Notes under the pieces: generated by a model
What the model was told of the DNA's origin: nothing
Databases searched by the model: none
Seen by the model: the letters and a program-made list of their open reading frames with translations, nothing else
Position numbers and translations under genes: made by a program
NCBI GenBank assembly: GCA_964600235.1
Contig: CAZRIV010000014.1
Coordinates: 62,001 to 126,000 of the forward strand
Length of the DNA: 64,000 nt
Source of the DNA: MWEI01 sp964600235
Lineage (GTDB): Bacteria > Desulfobacterota > Desulfomonilia > UBA1062
Direction: 5' to 3'
In this document: positions 44,761-53,207 of the stretch, one piece after another
How the letters are laid out: the number at the start of each line of letters is the position of its first letter
Position numbering within the stretch: position 1 is the first letter of the stretch

Positions 44761-45267
44761 ATGAATGTGAAAGAACTCGCCCTGGTGGCGCTCTTCATGG
44801 CACTGGTGGCGGTTGCCACCATGATCGTGCGCGTCCCTGTCCCCCAGACCAACGGGTATATGAACCTGGGGGACAGCATGGTCCTGCTCTCGGGCATCTT
44901 CTTCGGCCCCGGTCTGGGATTCATGGCAGGCGGCATCGGCTCGGCCCTGGCCGACATCTTCGGGGGTTACTACCAGTGGGCGCCCTGGACTCTCTTCATC
45001 AAGGGGATCGAGGCGTCCATCATGGGGCTGAGCGTGAAGCACCTGAAGATCAACACCCACAAGGTCAGCCTCCTTGTCGTTGTGTTCCTCATCCTCTCGA
45101 GCGCATGGATGGTGTTCGGATACTATGTGACCGAGGTCTTCATGTACGACCAGAAGGCAGCGTTGGCCGAGGTTCCGGCAAACCTCCTCCAGGCTGGAGG
45201 CAGTGTGATCCTGGCGACGCTGCTGCTCCCGCTCTTTTCAAAGATCATAAGCCGGACAAGGCCTTAA
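44761..45267 (+). CDS. ECF transporter S component-like membrane protein
   Basis: A 168-aa protein with five or six spans. The N-terminal LALVALFMALVAVATMIVRV and MNLGDSMVLLSGIFFGPGLG with GGIGSALADIFGGYYQW are typical of substrate-binding S components of vitamin transporters. The ligand is unknown. No T component is adjacent. AGGAGG stands 12 bases before the ATG. The next gene starts 17 bases after the stop. Confidence 0.82.
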   Translation: MNVKELALVALFMALVAVATMIVRVPVPQTNGYMNLGDSMVLLSGIFFGPGLGFMAGGIGSALADIFGGYYQWAPWTLFIKGIEASIMGLSVKHLKINTHKVSLLVVVFLILSSAWMVFGYYVTEVFMYDQKAALAEVPANLLQAGGSVILATLLLPLFSKIISRTRP

Positions 45268-45284
45268 GGGTGCCTGAGGGGGCC

Positions 45285-45911
45285 ATGCTCAGGGTCGAAC
45301 AGATCCCGACCGAGGGCTTCAGCCTCTTAAGCTATATCGTATACGATGAGGCCTCACGCGAAGGCATCATCATCGACCCGCCGCTGTATATCGCCCATCA
45401 GGCCGATCTTGCCTCGTTGCATATCAGGGCCGTCATCAACACCCACACCCACCCCGACCACACCATGGGCAACCGGAGCCTGTCAGGCATGGCGCCTGTT
45501 CTTGCCCATGAGGCAGAAGACACCTGGTATCTCAGGCTCTACAATACCCTGCTCACTGCCGTCTTTACCGGAAGGCTCCAGACCGGGATCTCTTACACGC
45601 TGAACGAGAAGGAACGGATTGTCCTGGGGGACACTCACGTGGAGGTGCTCCATACGCCCGGACACTCCCCCGGTTCCATCTGCCTGTACTGGAGCGGGAA
45701 TCTCGTCTCGGGCGATACGGTATTTGCGGAAGGGATCGGGAGGACGGACCTGCCGGGCGGCAGCATGGAACAACTGAGAAAGAGTATAGGCCGGATCATG
45801 TGCCTCCCGCCCGACACCACCATCTGGCCCGGTCATTCCTATGGGAACAGACGCAAGGCCTCCCTGGGGGAGATCATGCCTTTTCTGTCCCTTATTGCAG
45901 GCGGCATGTGA
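45285..45911 (+). CDS. metallo-beta-lactamase-fold hydrolase
   Basis: A 208-aa glyoxalase II-like protein. Zinc ligands lie in NTHTHPDHTMGN (about residues 46-57), TPGHSPGSICLY, SGDTVFAEGIGRTDL and the final histidine in WPGHSYGNRR. ATG 45285 after GAGGGGG; a GTG at 45270 is an alternative. Natural substrate unknown; thioester hydrolysis is likely. A relative is at 48051. Confidence 0.88.
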   Translation: MLRVEQIPTEGFSLLSYIVYDEASREGIIIDPPLYIAHQADLASLHIRAVINTHTHPDHTMGNRSLSGMAPVLAHEAEDTWYLRLYNTLLTAVFTGRLQTGISYTLNEKERIVLGDTHVEVLHTPGHSPGSICLYWSGNLVSGDTVFAEGIGRTDLPGGSMEQLRKSIGRIMCLPPDTTIWPGHSYGNRRKASLGEIMPFLSLIAGGM

Positions 45912-45984
45912 CATGGGCATGGGTAAAACATCAGGGCGCATTGAGGCTTCAAGGGGATAATGAGTGCTTAAACAAGGGGGCTTT

Positions 45985-46947
45985 ATGAAAAAATACGTGG
46001 GAATTCTTTTCTTTCTCCTGGTCCTGACCATCCTTGGCGGCTGCGCGTCTGTCCAGGATTCCCTCTTTGATGCAGGGATCCGCACAGAACGCTTCATGTC
46101 GGACATGCATGGGTCATCTGTCACGGTAAAGGGCCGTCAGATCGCCTATCTCGAACGCCGGGGTACCGGGGAGACCATTGTGCTGCTCCACGGCTTCGGT
46201 TCCAATAAGGACACCTGGGTCCGTTTCACCAGATCCCTCCCCGGCGAATATCACGTCATTGCCTTTGACCTGCCGGGGCATGGAGACAGCACCAAGGAGA
46301 ACGACGAAACCTACACCATCGACTTCATAACACAGGTATTCGCAGAGGCTGCAGACGCCCTGAAACTGAACCGCTTCCACCTTGCAGGCAATTCCATGGG
46401 AGGCTGGGTCGGCATGCTCTACACGAACCGGAACCCGGAGAGGGTCATCACGCTCGGTCTCTTCGATACCGCAGGGGCCAACTCGCCTGAAGCCAGCGAC
46501 CTTTACAAGGCCATCCTGGAAGGAAACAACATCCTGGTCCCTGCATCGGAAAGTGATTTCTACAATCTATTGAAATATGTCTATCACAAAGAGCCGTCTC
46601 TCCCCTGGCCCGTCAAGCCTGTCCTGGCAAGAAGGGCTGTCGAGGATGCCCCGTTCAGACAGAAGATGTTCAAGGACATCTGGGGTAATCCCGAGGATAT
46701 CGCACCTGTTCTGCCCGACCTGAGACTTCCCGTGCTGATCCTCTGGGGCGCCCAGGACAGGATGACCCACATCTCCACCATAAAGGTGCTGGAGCGTTAT
46801 CTGCTGAACTCCAGGACCGTCATCATTCCGGACTGCGGCCATGTGCCCATGCTTGAAAAACCAAAGGAAACCGCGCTGGAGTATGCAGCTTTCCTCAAGG
46901 AACACCCGGAACCTGCCGCAGAACAGCCGGAAGCCGCAGAGGACTAA
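45985..46947 (+). CDS. alpha/beta hydrolase lipoprotein
   Basis: A 320-aa protein with a lipoprotein signal (LVLTILGGC, lipid-modified Cys20). The hydrolase fold has oxyanion region VLLHGFGSNKDTW, nucleophile elbow GNSMGG, acid in LWGAQDR and histidine in DCGHVPM, so the Ser-Asp-His triad is intact. AAGGGGGC supports ATG 45985 over 45964. The C-terminus is acidic and proline-rich. Substrate unknown; it may be an esterase or lipase at the envelope. Confidence 0.88.
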   Translation: MKKYVGILFFLLVLTILGGCASVQDSLFDAGIRTERFMSDMHGSSVTVKGRQIAYLERRGTGETIVLLHGFGSNKDTWVRFTRSLPGEYHVIAFDLPGHGDSTKENDETYTIDFITQVFAEAADALKLNRFHLAGNSMGGWVGMLYTNRNPERVITLGLFDTAGANSPEASDLYKAILEGNNILVPASESDFYNLLKYVYHKEPSLPWPVKPVLARRAVEDAPFRQKMFKDIWGNPEDIAPVLPDLRLPVLILWGAQDRMTHISTIKVLERYLLNSRTVIIPDCGHVPMLEKPKETALEYAAFLKEHPEPAAEQPEAAED

Positions 46948-46975
46948 GAAATCCGATTTATTTTTTTTGAGGGAG

Positions 46976-47009
46976 CAGGCCGCATCCGGCAAGTGCCGGA
47001 TGCGGCCTG
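46976..47009. repeat. 16-bp perfect hairpin after the hydrolase gene
   Basis: CAGGCCGCATCCGGCA (46976-46991) and its exact complement (46994-47009) are separated by two bases. The T-run (about 46957-46968) precedes rather than follows it on the plus strand, so it is not a standard rho-independent terminator in either direction. Confidence 0.7.
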
Positions 47010-47023
47010 AGGAGGAATAGGAT

Positions 47024-47122
47024 ATGATTATCCTAAGGGTTCTGCCAAAAATGCCTTATCACTCTTTCGCCTTGAACATTGTTGCGGCTTTTCCTGTATC
47101 AGCCTCGCTCAGTGGCGAATAA
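47024..47122 (+). CDS. possible 32-aa peptide
   Basis: ATG at 47024 after a strong GAGGAGGAATAGG site, 32 codons to a TAA. It encodes a hydrophobic peptide (FALNIVAAFPVSASL) after a short basic start. It directly follows the 16-bp hairpin. There is no family likeness; only the ribosome binding site speaks for it. The rest of the 46948-47391 gap is AT-rich and unassigned. Confidence 0.25.
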   Translation: MIILRVLPKMPYHSFALNIVAAFPVSASLSGE

Positions 47123-47391
47123 CGCATATATATTCAAGAGATATGCCAAAGCACAGTATTGTTAATTATTATAATGTTATTAACCTATTATCTATATATG
47201 TGCCCAGGGCGCCCTGTTTCCACTTCCCTGTATTATGTAAATATTTTCTTATTTTTTCCCACAAATAGGGAATTCCGCATCAAGGGACGGTCCTGCCGAA
47301 CCCGGAATAAACCCGGATTGTGCGTTTGATGGTTGCCTCTTTACAGCAAAAAAGTAATACTCAAAAAAACTATATAATCTGGAGGTCCTCC

Positions 47392-47985
47392 ATGTCGGAA
47401 AATATTCCTACTCGCAAAGAGGCCCTTGAACTGCTTCACGCCTACAACCAGACGGACAACCTACGCAGCCACGCCTACTCGGTGGAGGCGGTGATGCGTT
47501 ACATCGCCCGCAAAAGAGGGCAGGACGAAGAGAAGTGGGGTGTCATCGGCCTCGTCCACGACCTCGACTATGAGCGTTTCCCGGAGCATCACTGCGCCAA
47601 GACCCGGGAGATCCTCACGGAAAACGGCTGGCCCGACGAATATATCCGGGCGGTAGTCTCGCACGGATGGGGTATCTGTTCCGACGTGGAACCGCTCAGC
47701 GATCTCGAAAAGACGCTCTATACCATCGACGAGCTCACGGGACTCGTGGCGGCGAGTGCCCTGGTGAGGCCATCAAAGAGCGTGCTTGACCTGAGCGTGA
47801 GCTCGGTGAAAAAAAAGTGGAAGTCGAGCGCATTCGCTGCCGGTGTGAACCGGGAGGTCATAACAAAAGGCTCTGAGATGCTCGGGGTCACCCTGGATGA
47901 GCTCATCGAAGACACCATCATGGGCATGCGCGAGGTGGCGGAGGCCATCGGGCTCAAAGGGGCGCCGCAGGAACCGCAGAATTGA
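47392..47985 (+). CDS. HD-domain phosphohydrolase
   Basis: A 197-aa protein. The metal-binding motif is HAYSVEAVMRYIARKRGQDE with VHDLDYERFPEHH near residue 60, and a further conserved KTLYTIDELTGLV. HD proteins cut phosphomonoesters or nucleotides; this subgroup is typed only as HD/HDIG. GGAGG before ATG 47392 fixes the start; an upstream ATT/TTG extension is not needed. Confidence 0.85.
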   Translation: MSENIPTRKEALELLHAYNQTDNLRSHAYSVEAVMRYIARKRGQDEEKWGVIGLVHDLDYERFPEHHCAKTREILTENGWPDEYIRAVVSHGWGICSDVEPLSDLEKTLYTIDELTGLVAASALVRPSKSVLDLSVSSVKKKWKSSAFAAGVNREVITKGSEMLGVTLDELIEDTIMGMREVAEAIGLKGAPQEPQN

Positions 47986-48050
47986 AGGCCTTTCATTAAG
48001 GGACTTGCCCGAAGCATCTACCCATACCACGACAGGAGAGGACAAAGGCT

Positions 48051-48698
48051 ATGGTCAGGAAGGTATTGGATGGTCTCTATGCGTTCATCTGGCAGGATTA
48101 CAGGCAGAACAACTGCAACACCTTTCTCATAGACGACGGGAAACGGATACTCATCGACCCCGGTCATGCCCATCTTTTCAGCCACGTCGAACAGGGGCTC
48201 GCATCGCTGAAAATCGAGCCCTCCGAGATAGACCTCATCATCGTCACCCATGCACACCCCGACCACATGGAGGCCGCCCTGCTCTTCAAAAAACCTACCC
48301 TGCTTGCCATGGGAAAGACCGAGTTCGGATACCTCAAGGAAATGGCAGGAGAGTTTTACCAGATACCCCAACCGGATTTCTTCCTGATGCCGGGCGAACT
48401 TCACGTGGGGGGCCTCCTCTTCGAGGTCATTGACACACCGGGGCATACGCCGGGATCCGTCAGTCTGTTCTGGCCCAAGCATGGGGCACTCTTCACCGGC
48501 GACCTGGTATTCGAACAGGGCATCGGAAGAACGGATCTGCCTGGCGGGAGCGGCAGCCTGCTTAAAGAAAGCATCCTCAAGGTGGAGTCCTTGCCGGCGC
48601 AATATCTCTTCCCCGGACACGGCAATGCAATCAGCGGCATCAATGCGGTAAAGGAAAACTTCAAGCAGGTCAAGGAATACTGGTTCAGATACCTCTAG
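48051..48698 (+). CDS. metallo-beta-lactamase-fold hydrolase
   Basis: A 215-aa glyoxalase II-type protein. Zinc ligands are in VTHAHPDHMEA, DTPGHTPGSVSLF, FTGDLVFEQGIGRTDLPGG and FPGHGNAI. The gene resembles the one at 45285 in order of motifs. Its TAG stop shares the CTAG with that of the gene on the other strand. Substrate unknown. Confidence 0.88.
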   Translation: MVRKVLDGLYAFIWQDYRQNNCNTFLIDDGKRILIDPGHAHLFSHVEQGLASLKIEPSEIDLIIVTHAHPDHMEAALLFKKPTLLAMGKTEFGYLKEMAGEFYQIPQPDFFLMPGELHVGGLLFEVIDTPGHTPGSVSLFWPKHGALFTGDLVFEQGIGRTDLPGGSGSLLKESILKVESLPAQYLFPGHGNAISGINAVKENFKQVKEYWFRYL

Positions 48699-49201
48699 GA
48701 AGCCATGATCTCCTGCGTGAACTGTTCCTTGAGGCCTTTTACAAAGGCAATCCAGGCATCGTCGCCCTCCAGGTTCGGCACGAGTGCCGTTCCGGAGATC
48801 CCCATCTCCTCGAACATGTTCCGGAGACGGACCTGATGCTCCTGCCTGTGCCGCTCATGTCGGACATGGTATTCCTTGATTGAACCTGAAATGGGCGCTG
48901 CATCCACACCCAGCAGCTCTGCAAGGGCCTGAAGGACAATGCCGTTATCGGCATCAGGATCTATTTCACCCAGTAAATTTCTCCGGAGGATACCTGCCAG
49001 CGGCCTGTAGCGGGGAGACTCCTCCGAATACTCCTTTACGAGTTCACGCATGGCGATCTTTCCGTCAACTAGCATCTTTACCCAGCCCCTGGCCTTGTCC
49101 TCCCATTCCTTCCTCTGGAGGGCCTCCTTGTCCGCCTGGTTTATGGCAATATTTTTCGTCCGTTCCATGACCAGATCCAGTGTGCTCTTAATCTTAGCCA
49201 T
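48695..49201 (-). CDS. hypothetical soluble protein
   Basis: A 168-aa helical, charged protein. The start MAKIKSTLDLVMERTKNIAI at ATG 49201 has AGAGGA upstream; a longer version from 49264 is less likely. The N-terminal region is followed by AMRELVKEYSEESPRYRPLA and a helical C-terminus (HERHRQEHQVRLRNMFEEMG). I think it belongs to a deltaproteobacterial conserved group without function. Tail-to-tail with the hydrolase gene. Confidence 0.6.
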   Translation of the reverse strand: MAKIKSTLDLVMERTKNIAINQADKEALQRKEWEDKARGWVKMLVDGKIAMRELVKEYSEESPRYRPLAGILRRNLLGEIDPDADNGIVLQALAELLGVDAAPISGSIKEYHVRHERHRQEHQVRLRNMFEEMGISGTALVPNLEGDDAWIAFVKGLKEQFTQEIMAS

Positions 49202-49297
49202 AATGCTGTTCCTCTGTGATAATCCTTCTAACCCTTCAATAGTTACCGTTGCCTTCTCAATCAATACCCTTGTGCTGCCGATCCGTGGCCTGCGCCT

Positions 49298-50194
49298 TCA
49301 GGTCCGGCATGCAAGTCTCTCGATGGCCCCTATGATATCCCCCCACAGCTCCCTCGGGAGGAAGTGACCCATGCCGTCGAGTATCCTCAGGCTCGCGCCG
49401 GGTATGGAATCGGCGGTATCCATACCGCATACAAGGGGGACCAGGGGGTCTTCTGTCCCGTGAATGACGAGTGTGGGGCTCGTCACGGATGCAAGCCTCT
49501 CTTTCCTGCTGCCCGAGGCAAAGATCGCTGCAAGCTGCCGGGCGCTTCCCTCCGGATCGACCCCCCTGAGATACGTTTGCTCCCCGAGCCTGGCCGCCGT
49601 GAGATCATCGATCGTGTAGCGAGACCCGCTCAATATCCTCCAGACATCCCTGAAGTATGTCACAAAGGCGTTTTTTTCCGTGGGGATCGGCCTGAAAAGT
49701 ATCTCCATGGCTTCTTTTCCGGGCATGGGCAGGCTAGGGTTGCCGGTCGTGGACATGATGGAGGTCAGCGTCTTGACCCGTTCAGGGCTGCTGATGGCCA
49801 TTTCCTGGCCGACCATCCCCCCCATGGAGGCGCCTACGACATGCGCCCTTTCAATGTCCAGGGCATCGAGCAGTCCGAAGGCGTCGTCGGCCATATCCAT
49901 GAGGGTATAGGGAACAGGGACCGGCTTTCCCATCAACATGGCCTGGATATGAGGCATGCCAAAGGCCCTCATCCTGGTTGACATGCCCACGTCGCGGTTG
50001 TCGAAACGGATCACGTAAAGACCCTTTTCAGCGAGCATCCTGCAGAATTCATCTTCCCAGAGTATCATCTGGGAGCTCAACCCCATGATCAGGAGGACCG
50101 GTTCGAACTCCCTGCCGCCGAAGGTATCGTAGGCGATCTCTATGCCATTGACACGGGCAATGCTCATCTGGCTGTGTGGAATGCTCGGATTCAT
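49298..50194 (-). CDS. alpha/beta hydrolase
   Basis: A 298-aa cytoplasmic hydrolase, no signal peptide. Oxyanion region VLLIMGLSSQMILWEDEF, NRDVGMSTRM, nucleophile elbow GASMGGMVGQ, acid in IHGTEDPLVP and histidine in DGMGHFLPRELW. This resembles the haloalkane dehalogenase/epoxide-hydrolase-like or proline-iminopeptidase-like group that hydrolyses small esters or lactones. GGAG upstream supports ATG 50194. Substrate not predictable. Confidence 0.88.
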   Translation of the reverse strand: MNPSIPHSQMSIARVNGIEIAYDTFGGREFEPVLLIMGLSSQMILWEDEFCRMLAEKGLYVIRFDNRDVGMSTRMRAFGMPHIQAMLMGKPVPVPYTLMDMADDAFGLLDALDIERAHVVGASMGGMVGQEMAISSPERVKTLTSIMSTTGNPSLPMPGKEAMEILFRPIPTEKNAFVTYFRDVWRILSGSRYTIDDLTAARLGEQTYLRGVDPEGSARQLAAIFASGSRKERLASVTSPTLVIHGTEDPLVPLVCGMDTADSIPGASLRILDGMGHFLPRELWGDIIGAIERLACRT

Positions 50195-50455
50195 GAGAGG
50201 ACTCCATGCCTCCTTCAGAGGTTCTGTACGACTATTGTGCATATCATCAGGTGCCCTTAAGATGCAACATGCCGCGCAAAAGATTTTCCTGTTGTCTGCA
50301 GGGGCCTGCTCCGTTACAATGCATCATCGGCCGCATCACGGGGAAGCCCCTGAAGAATGCAGACGAACTCCACGAAAACCGCAATCATGGGAACCCCTTT
50401 GTAGATACGGCCCTGTCTTGTGAAAATTTCAGACAAAGGAGGACGATGAGAAGCC

Positions 50456-50827
50456 ATGTCGGAAGAGACCAAGAAAAAGGACCACGAGAAGCCCATTGAC
50501 AAGATGACCATCAAGGAACTCAGAGAGGTCGCACTGGAAATACCGCATGAGCACACCGAAGTAGCTGTCCGTGACATGAACAAGGAGCAGCTCATTGCAT
50601 TCATCAAAGAATCGAGGGGCATCAAGGATGAAGGGCCGGTCCATCATGAAAAGAAGAAGAAGAAGGTAAAGGCCAAGGTCATCCTGACCAAGCAGGACAT
50701 CAAGGCCAGGATCAGGGACTTCAAAAAGGCAAAGGCCGCGGCACACGAAGACAAGGAAAAAGCCAGGGCGGCCGTCCTGCGCCGCCGGATCAGCAGGCTG
50801 AAAAAACAGAGCAGGAAGATAGCCTGA
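50456..50827 (+). CDS. lysine-rich protein with SAP/Rho-N-like motif
   Basis: A 123-aa very basic protein. Residues 15-55 (MTIKELREVALEIPHEH, DMNKEQLIAFIKES) look like a Rho N-terminal or SAP-type helix-extension-helix. The C-terminus is rich in Lys and Arg (RRRISRLKKQSRK). A nucleic acid binding role is plausible. AAAGGAGG is 15 bases before the ATG, an unusually long spacing; a 17-codon ORF starts closer to it. Repeat copy 4 lies beyond the stop. Confidence 0.65.
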   Translation: MSEETKKKDHEKPIDKMTIKELREVALEIPHEHTEVAVRDMNKEQLIAFIKESRGIKDEGPVHHEKKKKKVKAKVILTKQDIKARIRDFKKAKAAAHEDKEKARAAVLRRRISRLKKQSRKIA

Positions 50828-50921
50828 CACCTGCCGTGAAACATCCCTCCCATCCTTGAACCGGGGCTGCCGGGCTGTGGATGGGAGGGTCCAGCTTTAT
50901 GTCAGGAAATGGTCAACCCCG

Positions 50922-51147
50922 GATTTTGCCTTTGAAGGGGTTTAAAAAACCTGATCCGTCAGAACCAGTGATCTTGAAGCCTTTCAGAAGTGCTGAATTT
51001 GCCGGGCATTGAAAGGCTTCAAGATCACTGGTTCTGACGGACCTGTAAAAACAATTCCGTTCACCTTAGGAATTATCCGTTTAATGCACACTTAAAAGGG
51101 TACCGGGTGTTTATGGACACATACAAATGCACAATCCGGATTAAAAC
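50922..51147 (+). repeat. dispersed hairpin element, copy 4 (most complete)
   Basis: Left: GATTTTGCCTTTGAAGGGG and TTTAAAAAACCTG. Core: a perfect 32-bp stem, 50955-50986 with 51010-51041, around a 23-base loop (GAAGTGCTGAATTTGCCGGG and three more). Right: ACCTGTAAAAACAATTCCGT, TTCACC, ATTATCCGTTTAATGCACAC, a GTGTTTATGGACAC mini-hairpin and GCACAATCCGGATTAAAA. It fills the 50828-51140 gap between convergent genes, and its right end holds the stop codon of the chemoreceptor gene. Confidence 0.88.
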
Positions 51148-52808
51148 TCTTCATACCCCTGTTTCACGGGCATGGCAGGCGGGGATTGAGCGCCCTTTGC
51201 CCGGCCGTTTTTCCCGGGCAGCGTGCCGCCGTAGCCTTCTCCCTTTTGAGATCCCCCTGTTATGAGAAAATCGGATCCGGATACCTTGAACCTGTTGACA
51301 ACCAGAGACAGGTCCTGAGATTCCACCTCAAGGCTGTTGGAGGTGCTTGCAAGCTGCTGGACCGTCGAGGCGTTCTGCTGCGTGGTATTGTCTATCTGGC
51401 ACAGAGCCCTGTTCACTTCGTCAACGCCTGATGCCTGCTGTCTGGTGGAGACTGCTATCTCCTCAATGCTCCTGGAAAGCTCTTCGATGTGATTCCTCAT
51501 CTGCTCGAGGGACTCTGCCGACTTCCGCATGATCTCATCGCCTGAGCTGACCTTGTGCACGGTGTCTTCAATGAGCGCCTTGATCTCCCTGGAGGCATCC
51601 GCCGACCTCTGGGCAAGGGAGCGCACCTCATCGGCGACTACCGCAAATCCCTTGCCGTGCTCGCCCGCCCGCGCCGCCTCGACCGCGGCGTTCAGGGCCA
51701 GGAGATTGGTCTGGAAGGCCACATCATTGACCGTTGTAATGATGTCACCGATCTTCCTGGAGGCCTTCGAGATCTCTCCCATGGCCTTCATCAGTTCCTG
51801 TGAGGCATCCGCGCTCGCATTCGCCGTATCCACCATGACCCTTGCCTGGGCGCGCCCCTGATCTGCATTCTGGGCATTCAGTTTGATGGAAGATGTCATC
51901 TGCTCCATGGTTGAAGCCACCTGCTCGACGGCCGAGGCCTGTTCCTGAGTGGCCTGTGAAAGCCCCTGCGCCCCCGATGCTACTTCCTGTGTCGATCCAT
52001 TGAGAAATTTCGTTGCGCCCTTGATCTTGGTTACCAGAACCTCGAGCTTGCTGATGAAGCGGTTGAACTCGTTTGCCAGTTCACCGATCTCGTCTGTCCT
52101 GTTCATGCGGAGCCTCATGGTGAGGTCACCCTCCCCCTGGGCGATGTCCCTGAACCCTTCCACGACCTCGTGAAGGGGGATGCTGACCATCTTCTTCATA
52201 ACAATGATCATGAACAGCGCTGTCAGCGCGGCCAGGACCATGACGATCACGCCCACGTGGATCATGAGACTGTCAAAGGAGGCAAAGAACTCGGAGCGTT
52301 TATTGCCCGTATACAGCACCCCGATAATCTCCCCCTCCTTGTTCCTGATGGGATCATAGGCGGTATAATACGGCACGCCGAGTATATCGACCTTGCCGCG
52401 GAAGGATCTGCCTTCCTTGAAGATCGCATCATATGCCGGACCCGTGAGCCTGGTGCCTATTGCCCGGGTGCCGTCCGCCTTCATCACATTGGTGGATACC
52501 CTGGTGTCTTTCATGAATATGGTCGCAGTACCTCCACAGAGCGCCTTGAGCCTGTCCGGGAGTTCGTAGTTGCCGTTTATGAGATAATCACCCGCAAAGA
52601 GATTGTCTCCGATAATCTGGAAATCACCGCTCTTCTGTGCCAGGAGCTCCCAGAAGACCCTGATCCTTACCTTCTGGTCTTCATAGGCGATCCGTTCAAG
52701 TTCCTGGTGAAAACTGATGAATGAAACCGCCATGACGACAACGAGAACCAACCCCCCGGATCCGAACGTGAGCGCCGCGAGTTTTGTAGACAGTTTTAGC
52801 CCTTTCAT
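51141..52808 (-). CDS. methyl-accepting chemotaxis protein
   Basis: A 555-aa transmembrane receptor. TM1 about residues 10-32 (LVLVVVMAVSFISF), a single Cache-type periplasmic domain (about 33-188; FKEGRSFRGKVDILGVPYYT), TM2 near 190-212, HAMP, then the signalling domain with the conserved hairpin AGEHGKGFAVVADEVRSLAQ. It binds a ligand outside and controls CheA. ATG 52808 has GGAGG five bases upstream. The stop lies in repeat copy 4. Confidence 0.93.
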   Translation of the reverse strand: MKGLKLSTKLAALTFGSGGLVLVVVMAVSFISFHQELERIAYEDQKVRIRVFWELLAQKSGDFQIIGDNLFAGDYLINGNYELPDRLKALCGGTATIFMKDTRVSTNVMKADGTRAIGTRLTGPAYDAIFKEGRSFRGKVDILGVPYYTAYDPIRNKEGEIIGVLYTGNKRSEFFASFDSLMIHVGVIVMVLAALTALFMIIVMKKMVSIPLHEVVEGFRDIAQGEGDLTMRLRMNRTDEIGELANEFNRFISKLEVLVTKIKGATKFLNGSTQEVASGAQGLSQATQEQASAVEQVASTMEQMTSSIKLNAQNADQGRAQARVMVDTANASADASQELMKAMGEISKASRKIGDIITTVNDVAFQTNLLALNAAVEAARAGEHGKGFAVVADEVRSLAQRSADASREIKALIEDTVHKVSSGDEIMRKSAESLEQMRNHIEELSRSIEEIAVSTRQQASGVDEVNRALCQIDNTTQQNASTVQQLASTSNSLEVESQDLSLVVNRFKVSGSDFLITGGSQKGEGYGGTLPGKNGRAKGAQSPPAMPVKQGYEEF

Positions 52809-53207
52809 CTTAACCTCCGGTAATGAAGTCCATCGGGACATGGGGTGTACGAAAGGCCTCCATGCCCGTTTCCATAGTAAAAGCTCATCCTCTTTCCTGA
52901 ACAATTCAATCAACAGATTCAGCCGGCAGTGACGCCTGCAAGACCGAATAATGAGCTACCGATCGGTGACTCATTAAAAAATCTTTATTTATTGAATTAT
53001 TTCCGGTTCAATGGTTTCCTGCCACGGCACGACTCTGCGGCATGACCATACCCCGTCATGCAAGGCGCACGTCTCGTGAGAACGGCGTTTGACTCTCAAG
53101 AACCACAATTGACATGAAAACATGAATCTGATACCTCGTGTCGAGCCTCAATTAAAAATTCGGCGGCAGTAAATCCACATAAACAGGACCTGCAGAAGGG
53201 CTATCTC
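52809..53207. other. gene-free interval between divergent genes
   Basis: About 400 bases between the chemoreceptor and prenyltransferase starts. The stretch 52970-53000 (AAAAAATCTTTATTTATTGA) is AT-rich and a likely promoter area. I find no convincing -35/-10 pair, small gene or repeat. Confidence 0.4.

Noticed and set aside
44976..45284. An N-terminal extension of the metallo-hydrolase across the ECF S-component gene
   Set aside because: The extension lies in a wrong frame of the S-component gene and has no family likeness.
46976..47009. Likeness of the 16-bp hairpin to enterobacterial REP sequences (GCCGGATGCGGC)
   Set aside because: Only one copy is present and no REP-associated transposase or spacing pattern is seen; probably chance.
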